A DNA stretch of 64,000 bases from Sandaracinus amylolyticus (lineage in GTDB: Bacteria; Myxococcota_A; Polyangia; Polyangiales; Sandaracinaceae): NCBI RefSeq assembly GCF_021631985.1, contig NZ_CP070225.1, positions 5,394,001 through 5,458,000 on the forward strand, in the 5' to 3' direction. Position 1 is the stretch's first letter. Each line of letters begins with the position of its first letter. Positions 56,240 through 64,000 of this stretch are shown here, piece by piece. The position numbers and the translations under genes were made by a program. The notes under the pieces were generated by a model. That model ran no database searches and had not been told where the DNA came from. It worked only from the letters and a program-made list of their open reading frames with translations.

Positions 56240-57283
56240 ATGAGCGAAGAACGAGACATCCAGAGCCTCCTCGCGGACGCACGCGCGGGGAATTGGCAGC
56301 CGGTCGTACTGCTCGTCGGCTCCGAGCGTTTCCTCGCCGATCGCGCGGCGAAGCTGCTGAAGAAGGCGGTCGTCGGCGACGGGCCGACCGGGTTCAACGA
56401 CGATCTCTTCCACGGCGCGCAGGTCGTCGCGTCGCGCGTGGTGAGCACGGCGAAGACGCTGCCGATGATGGCGAAGGCGCGCTACGTGCTGATCCGCGAC
56501 GCCGAGGACGTTCCGACCGCCGAGCTCGACGCGCTCGCGGCGTACGTCGCGGCGCCCTCGCCGAGCACGTGCCTCGTGTTGATCGCCGAGAAGATCGACG
56601 GTCGCAGCAAGCTCTCGAAGGCGGCGAAGAGCGCGGGCGCGTGGATCGAGTGCGAGCCGCTCAAGGGCCCGCTGCTCGAGCGCTTCGTGCTCGGCGAGGC
56701 GAAGCGACGCGGGCACACGATCTCGCCCGACGCCGGGCAGGCGCTGCTCGACGCGCTGGGGAACGATCTCGCAGCGATCGACGACGCGGTGGAGCGGCTC
56801 TCGCTCTACGTCGGCAAGGGCGCGCCGATCGATCTCGCCGCGGTCGAGGCGTCGATCGCGCGCATCCGGGTGGACTCGATCTGGACGGTCGTCGACGCGG
56901 TCGCGGCGCGCCGCAGCGCGGTCGCGCTCGAGGCGGTGGCCTCGCTCCTCGCGGATCGCGAGCCGCCGCTGCGCATCCTCGCGATGGTCGCGCGCCAGCT
57001 GCGCATGGTCGCGAAGGCGAAGCAGGCGCTCGCGGACGGGCTGCGCGGGCCCGAGATGGCGCGCTTCGCGGGCGCGCTGCCGTTCAAGGCGCGCGATCTC
57101 GAGGCGGCGGCGCGCAAGTTCGACGACGACGCGCTCCGCGCGGCGTTCCGCGCGCTGTCCGAAGCGGACCTCGCGCTCAAGGGCAGCAAGCGCCCGCCCG
57201 AGGTCGTGATGGAAGAGGTGATCCTCGCGCTCTGCGCCGGCCGCGATCTGCCGCTCGTCTCGGAGTGGCAGTTCCGCGTCTAG
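56240..57283 (+). CDS. holA: DNA polymerase III delta subunit
   Basis: The 347-residue protein has the delta-subunit order: PVVLLVGSERFLADRAAKLLKKAV, FNDDLFHGAQVVASRVVSTAKTLPMM in pieces, then LVLIAEKIDGRSKLSKAAK, GNDLAAIDDAVERLSLYVG and a C-terminal helical collar (ILAMVARQLRMVAKAKQAL). It loads the sliding clamp together with the tau/gamma and delta-prime subunits. It lacks a Walker A motif, as expected for delta. GGAG lies upstream of the ATG. The stop shares CTAG with the convergent DUF2288 gene. Confidence 0.92.
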   Translation: MSEERDIQSLLADARAGNWQPVVLLVGSERFLADRAAKLLKKAVVGDGPTGFNDDLFHGAQVVASRVVSTAKTLPMMAKARYVLIRDAEDVPTAELDALAAYVAAPSPSTCLVLIAEKIDGRSKLSKAAKSAGAWIECEPLKGPLLERFVLGEAKRRGHTISPDAGQALLDALGNDLAAIDDAVERLSLYVGKGAPIDLAAVEASIARIRVDSIWTVVDAVAARRSAVALEAVASLLADREPPLRILAMVARQLRMVAKAKQALADGLRGPEMARFAGALPFKARDLEAAARKFDDDALRAAFRALSEADLALKGSKRPPEVVMEEVILALCAGRDLPLVSEWQFRV

Positions 57284-57582
57284 TCGGCCTTCGGGTCCTG
57301 CAGCAGCACGTAGGGCTGCACGACGACGCTGATCCAGGTGCGACCCTCGTCGCTCGGCCACTTCTCGAGCTCGTCGGTGGTGGGCCGCCGCAGATCGCCG
57401 CTCGCGATCCAGCGCTCGACCGCGGCGCGATCGTCGGTCGCGATCGCGAGCCCGCACGCGACGAGATCGAGCTGCGGAGCCACGACGAACACGGCCCCGC
57501 GCTCGAGGTGGGCGGCGAGGTCGCTGTAGAGGACCGCGCCGCGGTGGGCCTCGAGGCGGTCGCGCAGATCGTCGGATGCCAT
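57280..57582 (-). CDS. DUF2288 family protein
   Basis: The 100-residue protein reads LYSDLAAHLERGAVFVVAPQLDLVACGLAI, then VERWIASGDLRRPTTDELEKW and ISVVVQPYVLLQDP, which matches DUF2288 along its whole length. The family has no known function. The start is ATG 57582; the frame upstream lacks resemblance. Its TAG stop and the holA stop overlap on the palindrome CTAG. Confidence 0.85.
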   Translation of the reverse strand: MASDDLRDRLEAHRGAVLYSDLAAHLERGAVFVVAPQLDLVACGLAIATDDRAAVERWIASGDLRRPTTDELEKWPSDEGRTWISVVVQPYVLLQDPKAD

Positions 57583-57638
57583 CGGAAGGACGCTGTTCCC
57601 GAGCGCCGAGCGGCGCAAGCAAGGCAGACGGAACGCCG

Positions 57639-57672
57639 ACGGCCGCGTCCCCTTGGCTCGGGGCGCGGCCGT
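57639..57672 (-). terminator. Strong hairpin downstream of rpsT
   Basis: ACGGCCGCGTCCCC (57639-57652) pairs with GGGGCGCGGCCGT (57660-57672) with one bulged T and a seven-base loop, 47 bases after the rpsT stop. No U-run follows on the minus strand. It is the most stable hairpin near rpsT and probably its terminator or 3' end. Confidence 0.6.
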
Positions 57673-57718
57673 TCGCTGCGGGCGATCACTCACGAGCAGA
57701 GCGCTCGCGAGGACCGGC

Positions 57719-57982
57719 TCACGCCATCTTCTGGACCTGCTCGGTCAGGCGCGAGATGTAACGCGAGCCCGTCTTGTGGTGGTAGACGCCCTTGCTGACC
57801 GCCATGTCGATCTTGCGGATCGCCTCGGCGAGCGCGGTCTGGGCCGCGGCCTTGTCGGTCTTGGCGAGCGCCTCGCGCACGCGCTTCACGTGGGTGCGCA
57901 CGGTCGTGCGGATGTGACGGTTGCGGAGGGTGCGCTTCTCGGTCTGGCGGATGCGCTTCTTCGCCGATTCGACGTTGGCCAT
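57719..57982 (-). CDS. rpsT: 30S ribosomal protein S20
   Basis: The 87-residue protein is typical S20: MANVESAKKRIRQTEKRTLRN, IRTTVRTHVKRVREALAK, ALAEAIRKIDMAVSKGVYHHKTG, ending in SRLTEQVQ. It binds 16S rRNA in the small subunit body. GGAG stands six bases before the ATG. It has its own promoter, which overlaps the prmA stop, so it is transcribed apart from prmA. Confidence 0.97.
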   Translation of the reverse strand: MANVESAKKRIRQTEKRTLRNRHIRTTVRTHVKRVREALAKTDKAAAQTALAEAIRKIDMAVSKGVYHHKTGSRYISRLTEQVQKMA

Positions 57983-58011
57983 TCGGGCTCCGGAAACTGG
58001 AAAGGGCGCAG

Positions 58012-58039
58012 AGATTAGCCGGGTGACCCCGGGTGTCAA
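58012..58039 (-). promoter_or_regulatory. rpsT promoter
   Basis: On the minus strand a perfect TTGACA (58039-58034), a 16-base spacer and TAATCT (58017-58012) give a leader of about 22 bases before the S20 start. The -35 overlaps the prmA stop codon. Confidence 0.65.
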
Positions 58040-58869
58040 GGCGCGGGATCGAGCGTGAGCTCGATGCAGCCCCAGCCCCCGCGCCTCGCGCGCGCGGCCA
58101 CCCGCAGCCCATGGGCCGCGAACGTTCGCGCGATCTCCCCGGAAGAAGAGGCCGCGAACCCCGAGAGCAAGAGGCGTCCCCGGGGCGCGACCCGCGACGC
58201 GAGGGCCCGCGCCTCGGCAATCAGCACGTCGCGATAGAGGTTCGCGACGACGATCTCGAAGCGCTCGCGCGGCATCCCGGCGCGCACGATCACACGATCG
58301 CCGAGCCCGTGCCGGCGCACCGCGTCCTTCGCGGCGCGCCGCGCGAGCGGGTCCACGTCGGTCGCGATCACCCGTGATGCCCCGCGCAGCGCGCACACGA
58401 TCGCGAGCACACCGGTGCCGGTGCCCACGTCGAGCACCGACGCGCGGCGCAGCGACCACGACTCGATCGCCGCGACGCAGAGCGCGGTGGTCGGATGCGC
58501 GCCGTCGCCGAACGCCTCCGACCCTGCGAGGTGGAGCGCGGTCCGCCGGCGCCATCGCGGGCCCGGCTCACCCTCCCCCGTGACCACCACGAAGCCGCGC
58601 CCGAGGGGCACGCAGCGCGGCGCGCTCGCGATCTCGGGGACCGCCTCGATCGCGATCGATACGCCGGGGAGCGCGCGGCGCAGGCGTCGCTCGGCGCGAC
58701 GCGCATCCGCCGCGGGCACCCAGAGCCGCACGATCACGCGGCCGCGCGGCGCGCCGACGTCCTCGTCGACGATCTCGAGGCCCTGCACCCCGAGCGCGTA
58801 CGCCGCCTCCTCGAGCTCCTCGCGCCGGGCGCCGGGCCCCTCGATCACGATCGCGACGATCGACGACAC
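58036..58869 (-). CDS. prmA: Ribosomal protein L11 methyltransferase-like protein
   Basis: The 277-residue protein has the PrmA layout: an N-terminal substrate-binding domain, EAFGDGAHPTTALCVAAIE (PrmA family FGTGxHPTT, here FGDGAHPTT), SAM motif SVLDVGTGTGVLAIVCALRG, IATDVDPLARRAAKDAV and VVANLYRDVLIAEA in place of VVANI. It should trimethylate L11 in the cytoplasm. The N-domain is shorter and more divergent than in E. coli PrmA, so I give it moderate certainty. It is followed by rpsT and preceded by the ferritin-like gene (three bases). Confidence 0.82.
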   Translation of the reverse strand: MSSIVAIVIEGPGARREELEEAAYALGVQGLEIVDEDVGAPRGRVIVRLWVPAADARRAERRLRRALPGVSIAIEAVPEIASAPRCVPLGRGFVVVTGEGEPGPRWRRRTALHLAGSEAFGDGAHPTTALCVAAIESWSLRRASVLDVGTGTGVLAIVCALRGASRVIATDVDPLARRAAKDAVRRHGLGDRVIVRAGMPRERFEIVVANLYRDVLIAEARALASRVAPRGRLLLSGFAASSSGEIARTFAAHGLRVAARARRGGWGCIELTLDPAP

Positions 58870-58872
58870 GCG

Positions 58873-59673
58873 CTACGGAAGCAGATCGAGCGGGCGCAGG
58901 CGAGGCGCGAGTGTCTCTTCCGTCGCGCGACGCAGCACGAGCGACTGGCGCTCCTTCGTGAACAAGCCGAGCGCGGCGAGCTCGGGCTCGGGCAGATCCG
59001 CGAGGGTCGTGCCTGCGGCGTCGAGCTTCGCGAGGATCGGATCGGTCGCGCGTCGATGGGGCTCGAGCGTGCGCCGCACCAGCTCGCGCCAGTCCGCGCG
59101 CGTGCTCTCGGGGAAACGCGCGAGCGCCTTCTCGACGTAGGCCCAGCCGAACGCGTGGTGCGTCTCCTCGTCGTCGAGCGTCGCGTCGAGCACGCGCTTC
59201 ACCGCGGGATCGCCGCACCGCGCCCGCAGGTCCTCGATGAACGCGACCGACAGCGTCTCGTTCACGCAGAGCATCGCGATCGCGGTGTGGAGTGCGCGCT
59301 CCGCCGCGGGCGCGCGGGTGTACGCATCGGGCTCGCGCAGCTCGATCGGATCGGGGAACACCGGCGCGCCACCGAGCGCCTCGCAGAGCGCGACCGTGAG
59401 CCGCACGTGGCGCAGCTCGTCGACCACGAGATCCGCCGCGCCTGCGTAGACCTCGATCGGATCGCCCGCCGCGATCACCTCGCCGAGGAAGCGATTCATG
59501 ATCTGCACGCTGCGCAGCTCGGTGCGGACGCGCTCGGCCCACACGCGGCGCGCCAGCTCGATGCGCGCCGGAGGATGCGCGTCGAGGCGCAGATCCGAGA
59601 GGTCCACGACGGGCCCGAGCACCTCGTCGCTCAGCGACGCGAAGAGCCCGCGCTCGTGGCGGATCGGACGCAT
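58873..59673 (-). CDS. Ferritin-like di-iron protein
   Basis: The 266-residue protein is all-helical with two ExxH metal motifs: ADLVVDELRHVRLTV and DDEETHHAFGWAYVEKAL, plus CVNETLSVAFIEDL, a third helix bearing Glu. This is the four-helix di-iron arrangement of ferritin-like oxidases. Substrate unknown. The ATG shares one base with the stop of the upstream lipoprotein gene (TGATG), and the stop lies three bases before prmA, so the three are probably one operon. Confidence 0.72.
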   Translation of the reverse strand: MRPIRHERGLFASLSDEVLGPVVDLSDLRLDAHPPARIELARRVWAERVRTELRSVQIMNRFLGEVIAAGDPIEVYAGAADLVVDELRHVRLTVALCEALGGAPVFPDPIELREPDAYTRAPAAERALHTAIAMLCVNETLSVAFIEDLRARCGDPAVKRVLDATLDDEETHHAFGWAYVEKALARFPESTRADWRELVRRTLEPHRRATDPILAKLDAAGTTLADLPEPELAALGLFTKERQSLVLRRATEETLAPRLRPLDLLP

Positions 59674-60251
59674 CAGCCGGGACAGCCGCTGCCCGGCGGG
59701 CTCGCGCAGTAGCCCTCGCCGCAGTCCTCGAAGAGCCCGTAGTTGCACACCGCGCCCGCGGGGCAGAAACACAGATCGATGCGCCCCTCGGCGTTGCAGC
59801 AGCGCTCCCAGTCTCCGGGCTCGCCCGCGTCGGGAAGGCCGCCATGGGGCGCGGCGCAGAACGCCTCGGGGTCGCTCGAGTGCTCGTACGTGCATCGACC
59901 GTCGTCGCACACGACGAGGCCGAGCCCGTAGTTGCACGACGCGCCTCCCGGGCAGAAGCACGTGTCGAGGCGCCCGTCGGTGCAGCACGGCTCCCACGTG
60001 CCACCCGCGTCGATCTCCGCATCGCGACGGCCCCCGTCCTCGCCCACCCGCGCGTCGGTGCCGACCACGCGCGCGTCCTGCGGGACGCTCGCGTCGCGTG
60101 TCGCCTCGCGCGACTCGCTGCACGCGCCGAGCACCAGCGCGACGAGCATCACCATCGCGCCCACCCACGCGCCGCCGGGCCCACAGCCCGCCAGCGCGAG
60201 CGCGAAGAGGGCCAGCGCCGCGACCCGCACCGTCGAGACTCGATCGCCCAT
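59673..60251 (-). CDS. Lipoprotein with duplicated Cys-rich module
   Basis: The 192-residue protein has two successive lipobox-like sites, ALALAGC and, 20 residues on, LVALVLGAC after a second hydrophobic stretch, so either cysteine may be lipidated. A polar spacer leads to two homologous modules: EPCCTDGRLDTCFCPGGASC with NYGLGLVVCDDGRC, and ERCCNAEGRIDLCFCPAGAVC-type with NYGLFEDCGEGYC. Each has about eight cysteines, likely disulfide-bonded outside. ATG 60251 follows GGAGGG by six bases. Family unknown. Confidence 0.75.
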   Translation of the reverse strand: MGDRVSTVRVAALALFALALAGCGPGGAWVGAMVMLVALVLGACSESREATRDASVPQDARVVGTDARVGEDGGRRDAEIDAGGTWEPCCTDGRLDTCFCPGGASCNYGLGLVVCDDGRCTYEHSSDPEAFCAAPHGGLPDAGEPGDWERCCNAEGRIDLCFCPAGAVCNYGLFEDCGEGYCASPPGSGCPG

Positions 60252-60394
60252 GCGTGCCCTCCGGAGTGCCACGGAACGCCGTCGCGCAGCAACGGGCGTG
60301 CCTCGGAATTCCGCGCGAAGCTGAGCTCGATGGTGTGCCAGGCCGAGCCGGGAAGTTGCGGGGGTGGGCTCCGTCGTCTCAACGTCGAGGCCCC

Positions 60395-62020
60395 GTGACG
60401 GACGAGAAGGAGCGCGCACCGAGCGCGGCGAGCGAGCGCGCGGCGCTCGCGGGGAGAGCCGGCATCGTGGCGGCGGGCACGCTCGTGTCGCGCGTGCTCG
60501 GCGTGGCGCGCGAGTCGGTGATGGCCGCGTGCTTCGATGCCGCGCTGATCGATCTCTTCGTCGTCGCGTTCACCATCCCGAACACGCTGCGCGGGCTCTT
60601 CGCGGAGGGCGCGGCGTCCGCGGCGTTCGTGCCCGTCTACTCCGATCTGCGCGCCAAAGAGGGCGCGGCCCGCGCCAAGGAGTTCCACGCGCGCGCGGCG
60701 GGCGTGTTGATGATCGCGCTCGCGGTGCTGAGCATCGTCGGCGTGATCGCGGCGCCCGCGCTCGTCGTCGCGTTCGCGTCGGGCTACCTCGAGGATCGGG
60801 CGCGCTTCGACGACACCGTGGCGCTCACGCGCGTCCTCTTCCCCTACATCTTCTTCATGGGGATGGCCGCGCTCTCGGCGGGCGCGCTCAACGCGAACCG
60901 TCGCTTCGCCGTGCCCGCGCTCGCCCCCGCGCTGCTCAACGTCGCGCTGATCGCCGCGCCCTTCACGATGATCCCGATCGCGCTCGCGATGGGCCTGCCC
61001 ACCATCGGCGCGCTCGCGATCGGCGCGCTCGTCGGCGGCGCGCTGCAGGTGATCGCGCAGTGGCCCGCGCTGCTGCGCGCCGGGCTCTGGGTGCGACCGC
61101 GCGCGACGCTCCAGGATCCCGCGGTGCGACGCGCGATCGCGCTGCTCGGCCCGGTCGCCGCGGGCCTCGGGGTCTACCAGGTCAACCTGATGCTCTCGCG
61201 CTCGCTCGCGTCGTGGCTCCCCGCGGGCTCGCAGGCGTACCTCTGGTTCGGCACGCGCCTCGTCGAGATCCCACAGGGCGTGTTCGCGATCGCGTTCGCC
61301 ACCGCGCTGCTGCCGACGCTCTCCGATCTCGTCGCGCGCGGCGAGCACGACGAGCTGCGCCGCACGTTCACCTTCGCGCTGCGCTCGATGCTCTTCGTCG
61401 CGCTGCCCGCGAGCGTGCTCCTGATCGTGCTCGCCGAGCCGCTGGTGACCGCCGTGTACATGCACGGCCGCTTCGGCTGGGACGAGACGGTGCAGACCGC
61501 GCGCTCGCTCCTCTGGCAGGCCGCGGGCGTCTGGGCGATCGCGTCGGTGCGGGTCGTGGTGCCGGTGTTCCACGCGCACGGCGACACGCGCACGCCGGTG
61601 ATCGCGAGCGTGGTGAACCTCGTGGTGTTCGCGGGGCTCGGCATCGCGCTGAGCCGCGTGCTCGATCACGTCGGCATCGCGATCGCGATCAGCGCGGCGG
61701 GCGCGCTGCAGCTCGTGATGTTGCTCGCGATGCTGCGCCGGAAGATGGGGCGCCTCGGGCTCTCCGAGGTCGCGAAGGGCACGCTGCGGATCGCCCTCGC
61801 GTGCGCGGCGATGGGCGCGACGTCGTGGGCCATCGCGCGGCTGGTGCGATGGGACGACGGCGCGAGCGTGGTCGACATGCTGGTGCTCGCGGGCGCGATC
61901 GCGGCGGGCGGCGTCGTGTACCTCGGCGCGGCGTGGCTGATGCGCGCGCCCGAGCTCGAGGCGGTGCTCGGTCGCGTGCTGAAGCGCTTCCGCCGGGGGC
62001 GTGCGACCGCAGCCCGTTGA
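60395..62020 (+). CDS. murJ: Lipid II flippase MurJ
   Basis: The 541-residue protein has 14 membrane helices and MurJ hallmarks: IVAAGTLVSRVLGVARESVMAACF at the N-terminus, VAFTIPNTLRGLFAEGAASAAFVPVY, PYIFFMGMAALSAGALNANRRFAVPA and VEIPQGVFAIAFATALLPTLS. It flips lipid II for peptidoglycan synthesis. The start is GTG 60395, close to the first conserved helix. It is divergent from the Cys-rich lipoprotein gene. The promoter of the next gene lies over its stop codon. Confidence 0.95.
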   Translation: MTDEKERAPSAASERAALAGRAGIVAAGTLVSRVLGVARESVMAACFDAALIDLFVVAFTIPNTLRGLFAEGAASAAFVPVYSDLRAKEGAARAKEFHARAAGVLMIALAVLSIVGVIAAPALVVAFASGYLEDRARFDDTVALTRVLFPYIFFMGMAALSAGALNANRRFAVPALAPALLNVALIAAPFTMIPIALAMGLPTIGALAIGALVGGALQVIAQWPALLRAGLWVRPRATLQDPAVRRAIALLGPVAAGLGVYQVNLMLSRSLASWLPAGSQAYLWFGTRLVEIPQGVFAIAFATALLPTLSDLVARGEHDELRRTFTFALRSMLFVALPASVLLIVLAEPLVTAVYMHGRFGWDETVQTARSLLWQAAGVWAIASVRVVVPVFHAHGDTRTPVIASVVNLVVFAGLGIALSRVLDHVGIAIAISAAGALQLVMLLAMLRRKMGRLGLSEVAKGTLRIALACAAMGATSWAIARLVRWDDGASVVDMLVLAGAIAAGGVVYLGAAWLMRAPELEAVLGRVLKRFRRGRATAAR

Positions 62021-62045
62021 AAGTCGCACTTACGACTCCTAGCAT
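62017..62045 (+). promoter_or_regulatory. Promoter of the alpha/beta-hydrolase lipoprotein gene, probably leaderless
   Basis: TTGAAA (62017-62022), a 17-base spacer and TAGCAT (62040-62045) end eight bases before ATG 62054. The -35 overlaps the murJ stop. It favours ATG 62054 over GTG 62048, which would lie upstream of the expected RNA start. Confidence 0.6.
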
Positions 62046-62053
62046 CCGTGTCC

Positions 62054-63271
62054 ATGACGAGGATGCGCGCTTGGGCGGGGGCGCTGGCCCTCTTCTTCGT
62101 GGGATGCGGTGGTGACGACGACGCGAGCGCGCCCGTCGACGCCGGCGCGGTGGACGCGGGGCAGAGCCCAGTCGACGGCGGGCCGCGCGAGCGGACCGAC
62201 GCGGGCGCGACGGCAGTCGGGTGCGCCTCGTCGACGCGCCTCGAGGTGCCCGACGAGCCCGAGGCGCGCGGGCCGTGGCCCGTCGGCGTGCGCACCGTGA
62301 CGGTGGGCCGCCTCACCGCCGACGTGTGGTACCCGGCGCAGCTGGGCAGCGAGGCCGGCGTCGCGCCCGCGACCTACGACATCCGCGACTGGCTCCCCGA
62401 GAGCCAGCGCGGCGACGCGGTGATCCCCGACGCCGACAACCTGCTGCAGACCTGCGACTGCCATCGCGATCTGCCCGTCGACGCCGACCACGGGCCCTAC
62501 CCCGCGATCGTCTTCGTGCACGGCACCGCGGCGTTCCGCACCCAGTCGCTCTCGTTCCTCACGCACTGGGCGAGCCGCGGCTTCGTCGTGATCGCGACCG
62601 ATCATCCCGGCCTCTACCTCGGCGATCTGCTCGCGCTCGTGTGCCGCGATCCGCGCATGGGACCGCGCATGCTCGAAGAGGACGTCGACGCGATGCTCGA
62701 TGCGCTGCGCGCGACGAGCGGCGATCTCGCGTGGCTCGCGGAGCGCGTCGATCCCGCGCGCATCGGCCTCGCGGGCCACAGCGCCGGCGGCATCGTCACG
62801 AGCCTGAGCGATCGCGCCGGCGTGCGCGTCGTGATCGGCCTCTCGTCGAACGGCGCGGCACGCGAAGATCCCGGGCTCGAGGGATCGCTCTTCGTCGCGG
62901 CGACCGACGACGCGGTCGTGCCGTACGCGTCGACCGTCAGCGCGTACGAGGGCTCGCCCGATCCCAAGTGGCTCGTCGGCATCGAGGGCAGCGGGCATCT
63001 CGCGCCGAGCGACCTCTGCGATCTCGAGAACGCCGATGGGCAGAACATGCTCGAGGTCGCGCAGGAGCACGGCGTGTGCGGCGCGCAATTCGCAGGGATG
63101 CTCTTCGACTGCCAGGAGGGCCACATCGATCCCGAGGCCGCGCGCGTGGTCGGTCGCGCGATCACGACCGCAGTGCTCGAGCAGATCCTGTGGTGCACCG
63201 ATCGCAGCGCGGCGATCGCCGCGATCCCCGAGCGCCTCGAGCACGTGGAGGAGCTGCGCAGCGCGCCGTGA
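62054..63271 (+). CDS. Alpha/beta-hydrolase lipoprotein
   Basis: The 405-residue protein has a lipobox (ALALFFVGC) and an Asp/Ala/Gly spacer. The hydrolase core has VFVHGTAAFRTQSLSFL, the nucleophile elbow LAGHSAGG, TDDAVVPYAS (acid region) and GSGHLAPSDLC with the catalytic His. The fold is closest to dienelactone-hydrolase/PAF-acetylhydrolase-type lipases and cutinase-like esterases. Paired cysteines (TCDCHRD, CDLENADG) suggest disulfides outside the cell. Substrate unknown. No ribosome site is present, in keeping with the leaderless promoter. Confidence 0.85.
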   Translation: MTRMRAWAGALALFFVGCGGDDDASAPVDAGAVDAGQSPVDGGPRERTDAGATAVGCASSTRLEVPDEPEARGPWPVGVRTVTVGRLTADVWYPAQLGSEAGVAPATYDIRDWLPESQRGDAVIPDADNLLQTCDCHRDLPVDADHGPYPAIVFVHGTAAFRTQSLSFLTHWASRGFVVIATDHPGLYLGDLLALVCRDPRMGPRMLEEDVDAMLDALRATSGDLAWLAERVDPARIGLAGHSAGGIVTSLSDRAGVRVVIGLSSNGAAREDPGLEGSLFVAATDDAVVPYASTVSAYEGSPDPKWLVGIEGSGHLAPSDLCDLENADGQNMLEVAQEHGVCGAQFAGMLFDCQEGHIDPEAARVVGRAITTAVLEQILWCTDRSAAIAAIPERLEHVEELRSAP

Positions 63272-63317
63272 CGGGTTGGAAACCCAGCGCGGTTCGTGCG
63301 ACCACCGAAGGATGTCG

Positions 63318-64000
63318 GTGGCCCGATACGGGATCCTCGTCGCGAGCGTGCTCCTGATCGCGGGGTGCACCGCGTCCGGCAGCGACGTCACACCCGAGGC
63401 CGACGCGGGCTTCCCGATCATCGACGAGGGCGGATGCCCACCCGTCCTCTGCACCGGGTTCGGCTACGTGTGCCGCGAGGGGCGCGTGCACGAGAGAGTC
63501 CCGGTGCCGGCCGCGTGCGACGCGCCGCCGACCGAGTGTCCCGACGGGATCGTCGCGTACGTGTGCACGCTCGGATGCGTCGAGGGCAGCACCGATCCCG
63601 GCGACCCGTTCGCGCTCTGCGCCGAGAGCACGCTCCCGCGCGTCGGCACGCCCTGCGCGAGCGACGACGACTGCACGCCGAGCGCGCCCCACATGGAGCT
63701 CCGCTGCGACACCGCCCTCGGCACGTGCACGCAGCAGCAGCCCGAGGTCTGCAATCGCACCGACGACGACCGCGACACGCTCGTCGACGAAGGGTGCACC
63801 TGCGAGGCGCGCGTCGTGGCGACGATCGAGGAGCCCGTGTCCCCGGTCGAGTCCACGATGACCCACGATCGCATCGCGCTGCTCGCCATGTCGGGCGATC
63901 GCAGCACCGCTCGCGTCCACGTGATCGACCGCGACGGGAACACGGTCTACGAGGTCGACGACATCCCGTTCGCGGCGCGCGTCCAGCGGGTCGGCGACGA
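63318..64000 (+). CDS. Cys-rich lipoprotein (3' end cut by window edge)
   Basis: The visible 227 residues start at GTG 63318, five bases after AAGGA; an ATG at 63312 is in frame but overlaps that ribosome site. The lipobox is VLLIAGC. The mature part is Cys-rich (CPPVLCTGFGYVCREG, CDAPPTECPDG, YVCTLGC) and includes CASDDDC and the myxobacterial-type acidic motif NRTDDDRDTLVDEGCTC, often seen in large secreted myxobacterial proteins. A beta-propeller-like region begins at MTHDRIALLAMSGDRST. It runs off the right edge. Confidence 0.78.
   Translation, partial: MARYGILVASVLLIAGCTASGSDVTPEADAGFPIIDEGGCPPVLCTGFGYVCREGRVHERVPVPAACDAPPTECPDGIVAYVCTLGCVEGSTDPGDPFALCAESTLPRVGTPCASDDDCTPSAPHMELRCDTALGTCTQQQPEVCNRTDDDRDTLVDEGCTCEARVVATIEEPVSPVESTMTHDRIALLAMSGDRSTARVHVIDRDGNTVYEVDDIPFAARVQRVGD

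Noticed and set aside
1-64000. tRNA or rRNA genes, CRISPR arrays, complete insertion sequences, prophage or an origin
   Set aside because: Reading both strands showed no cloverleaf with CCA end, no regularly spaced repeats and no transposase, integrase or phage protein motif. Faint or unusual tRNAs could be missed by eye.

Overview
The window is about 70% G+C and is packed with short-spaced or overlapping genes. It looks like a myxobacterial chromosome. The signs are a secreted phosphatase ending in a MYXO-CTERM tail (GCGC motif, one membrane helix, four arginines), many lipoproteins with Asp/Ala/Gly-rich spacers after the lipobox, a Ser/Thr kinase with a PEGA-like tail, and a Ras-like small GTPase in a two-component gene neighbourhood. 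A Sandaracinus-like member of the Polyangiales is my best guess, but I cannot confirm it from sequence alone. No tRNA, rRNA, CRISPR array or complete insertion sequence was seen. Both window edges cut genes.

Layout. 1-11.8 kb holds mixed housekeeping and accessory genes: a truncated Coq4-like gene divergent from a TetR regulator, the sorted phosphatase with an overlapping TPR gene, a small membrane operon (YiaA/B, DUF697), an orphan sigma54 activator, a PhnA-like protein, a frameshifted 10-helix transporter, a methyltransferase, a ketopantoate reductase-like enzyme and a HAD hydrolase. 11.8-17.6 kb holds an acyl-CoA carboxylase pair (carboxyltransferase, then biotin carboxylase fused to biotin carrier), a membrane protein and a GAF-GGDEF diguanylate cyclase. 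17.7-30.8 kb is a surface-polysaccharide locus: jelly-roll lipoprotein, O-antigen ligase/polymerase-like protein, GNAT-like protein, MA-type metallopeptidase, GT2, AsnB amidotransferase, GT4, Wzx-like flippase and a beta-helix lipoprotein.

31.7-34.8 kb is a cobalamin-riboswitch-controlled metE, with a promoter that ends exactly where the riboswitch begins, followed by an overlapping Cys-rich CWC protein. 34.8-42.0 kb contains an NAD(P)H-dependent oxidoreductase, DUF1415, a Ser/Thr kinase, a TPR/PEGA protein, a C-type-lectin lipoprotein and a PIG-L deacetylase lipoprotein. 42.5-47.9 kb has a membrane GT2 and two GT-C-like membrane proteins, with a partial duplication at one gene start.

48.0-55.3 kb is the most unusual part. 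It is a minus-strand run of coiled-coil protein, OmpA-like membrane protein, Ras-like GTPase, histidine kinase, double-receiver regulator and ClpA-type unfoldase. The first five genes overlap one another and the run starts at a near-consensus sigma54 promoter. 55.6-64 kb holds holA, DUF2288, rpsT, prmA, a ferritin-like protein, murJ and three lipoproteins.

Two regulatory themes recur. Several plus-strand genes have a -35/-10 pair placed so that transcription should begin at or within a few bases of the start codon, with no Shine-Dalgarno sequence, so leaderless mRNAs are likely. Many gene pairs are coupled by ATGA, GTGA or TTGA overlaps. All product names come from motif recognition by eye; no database was searched.
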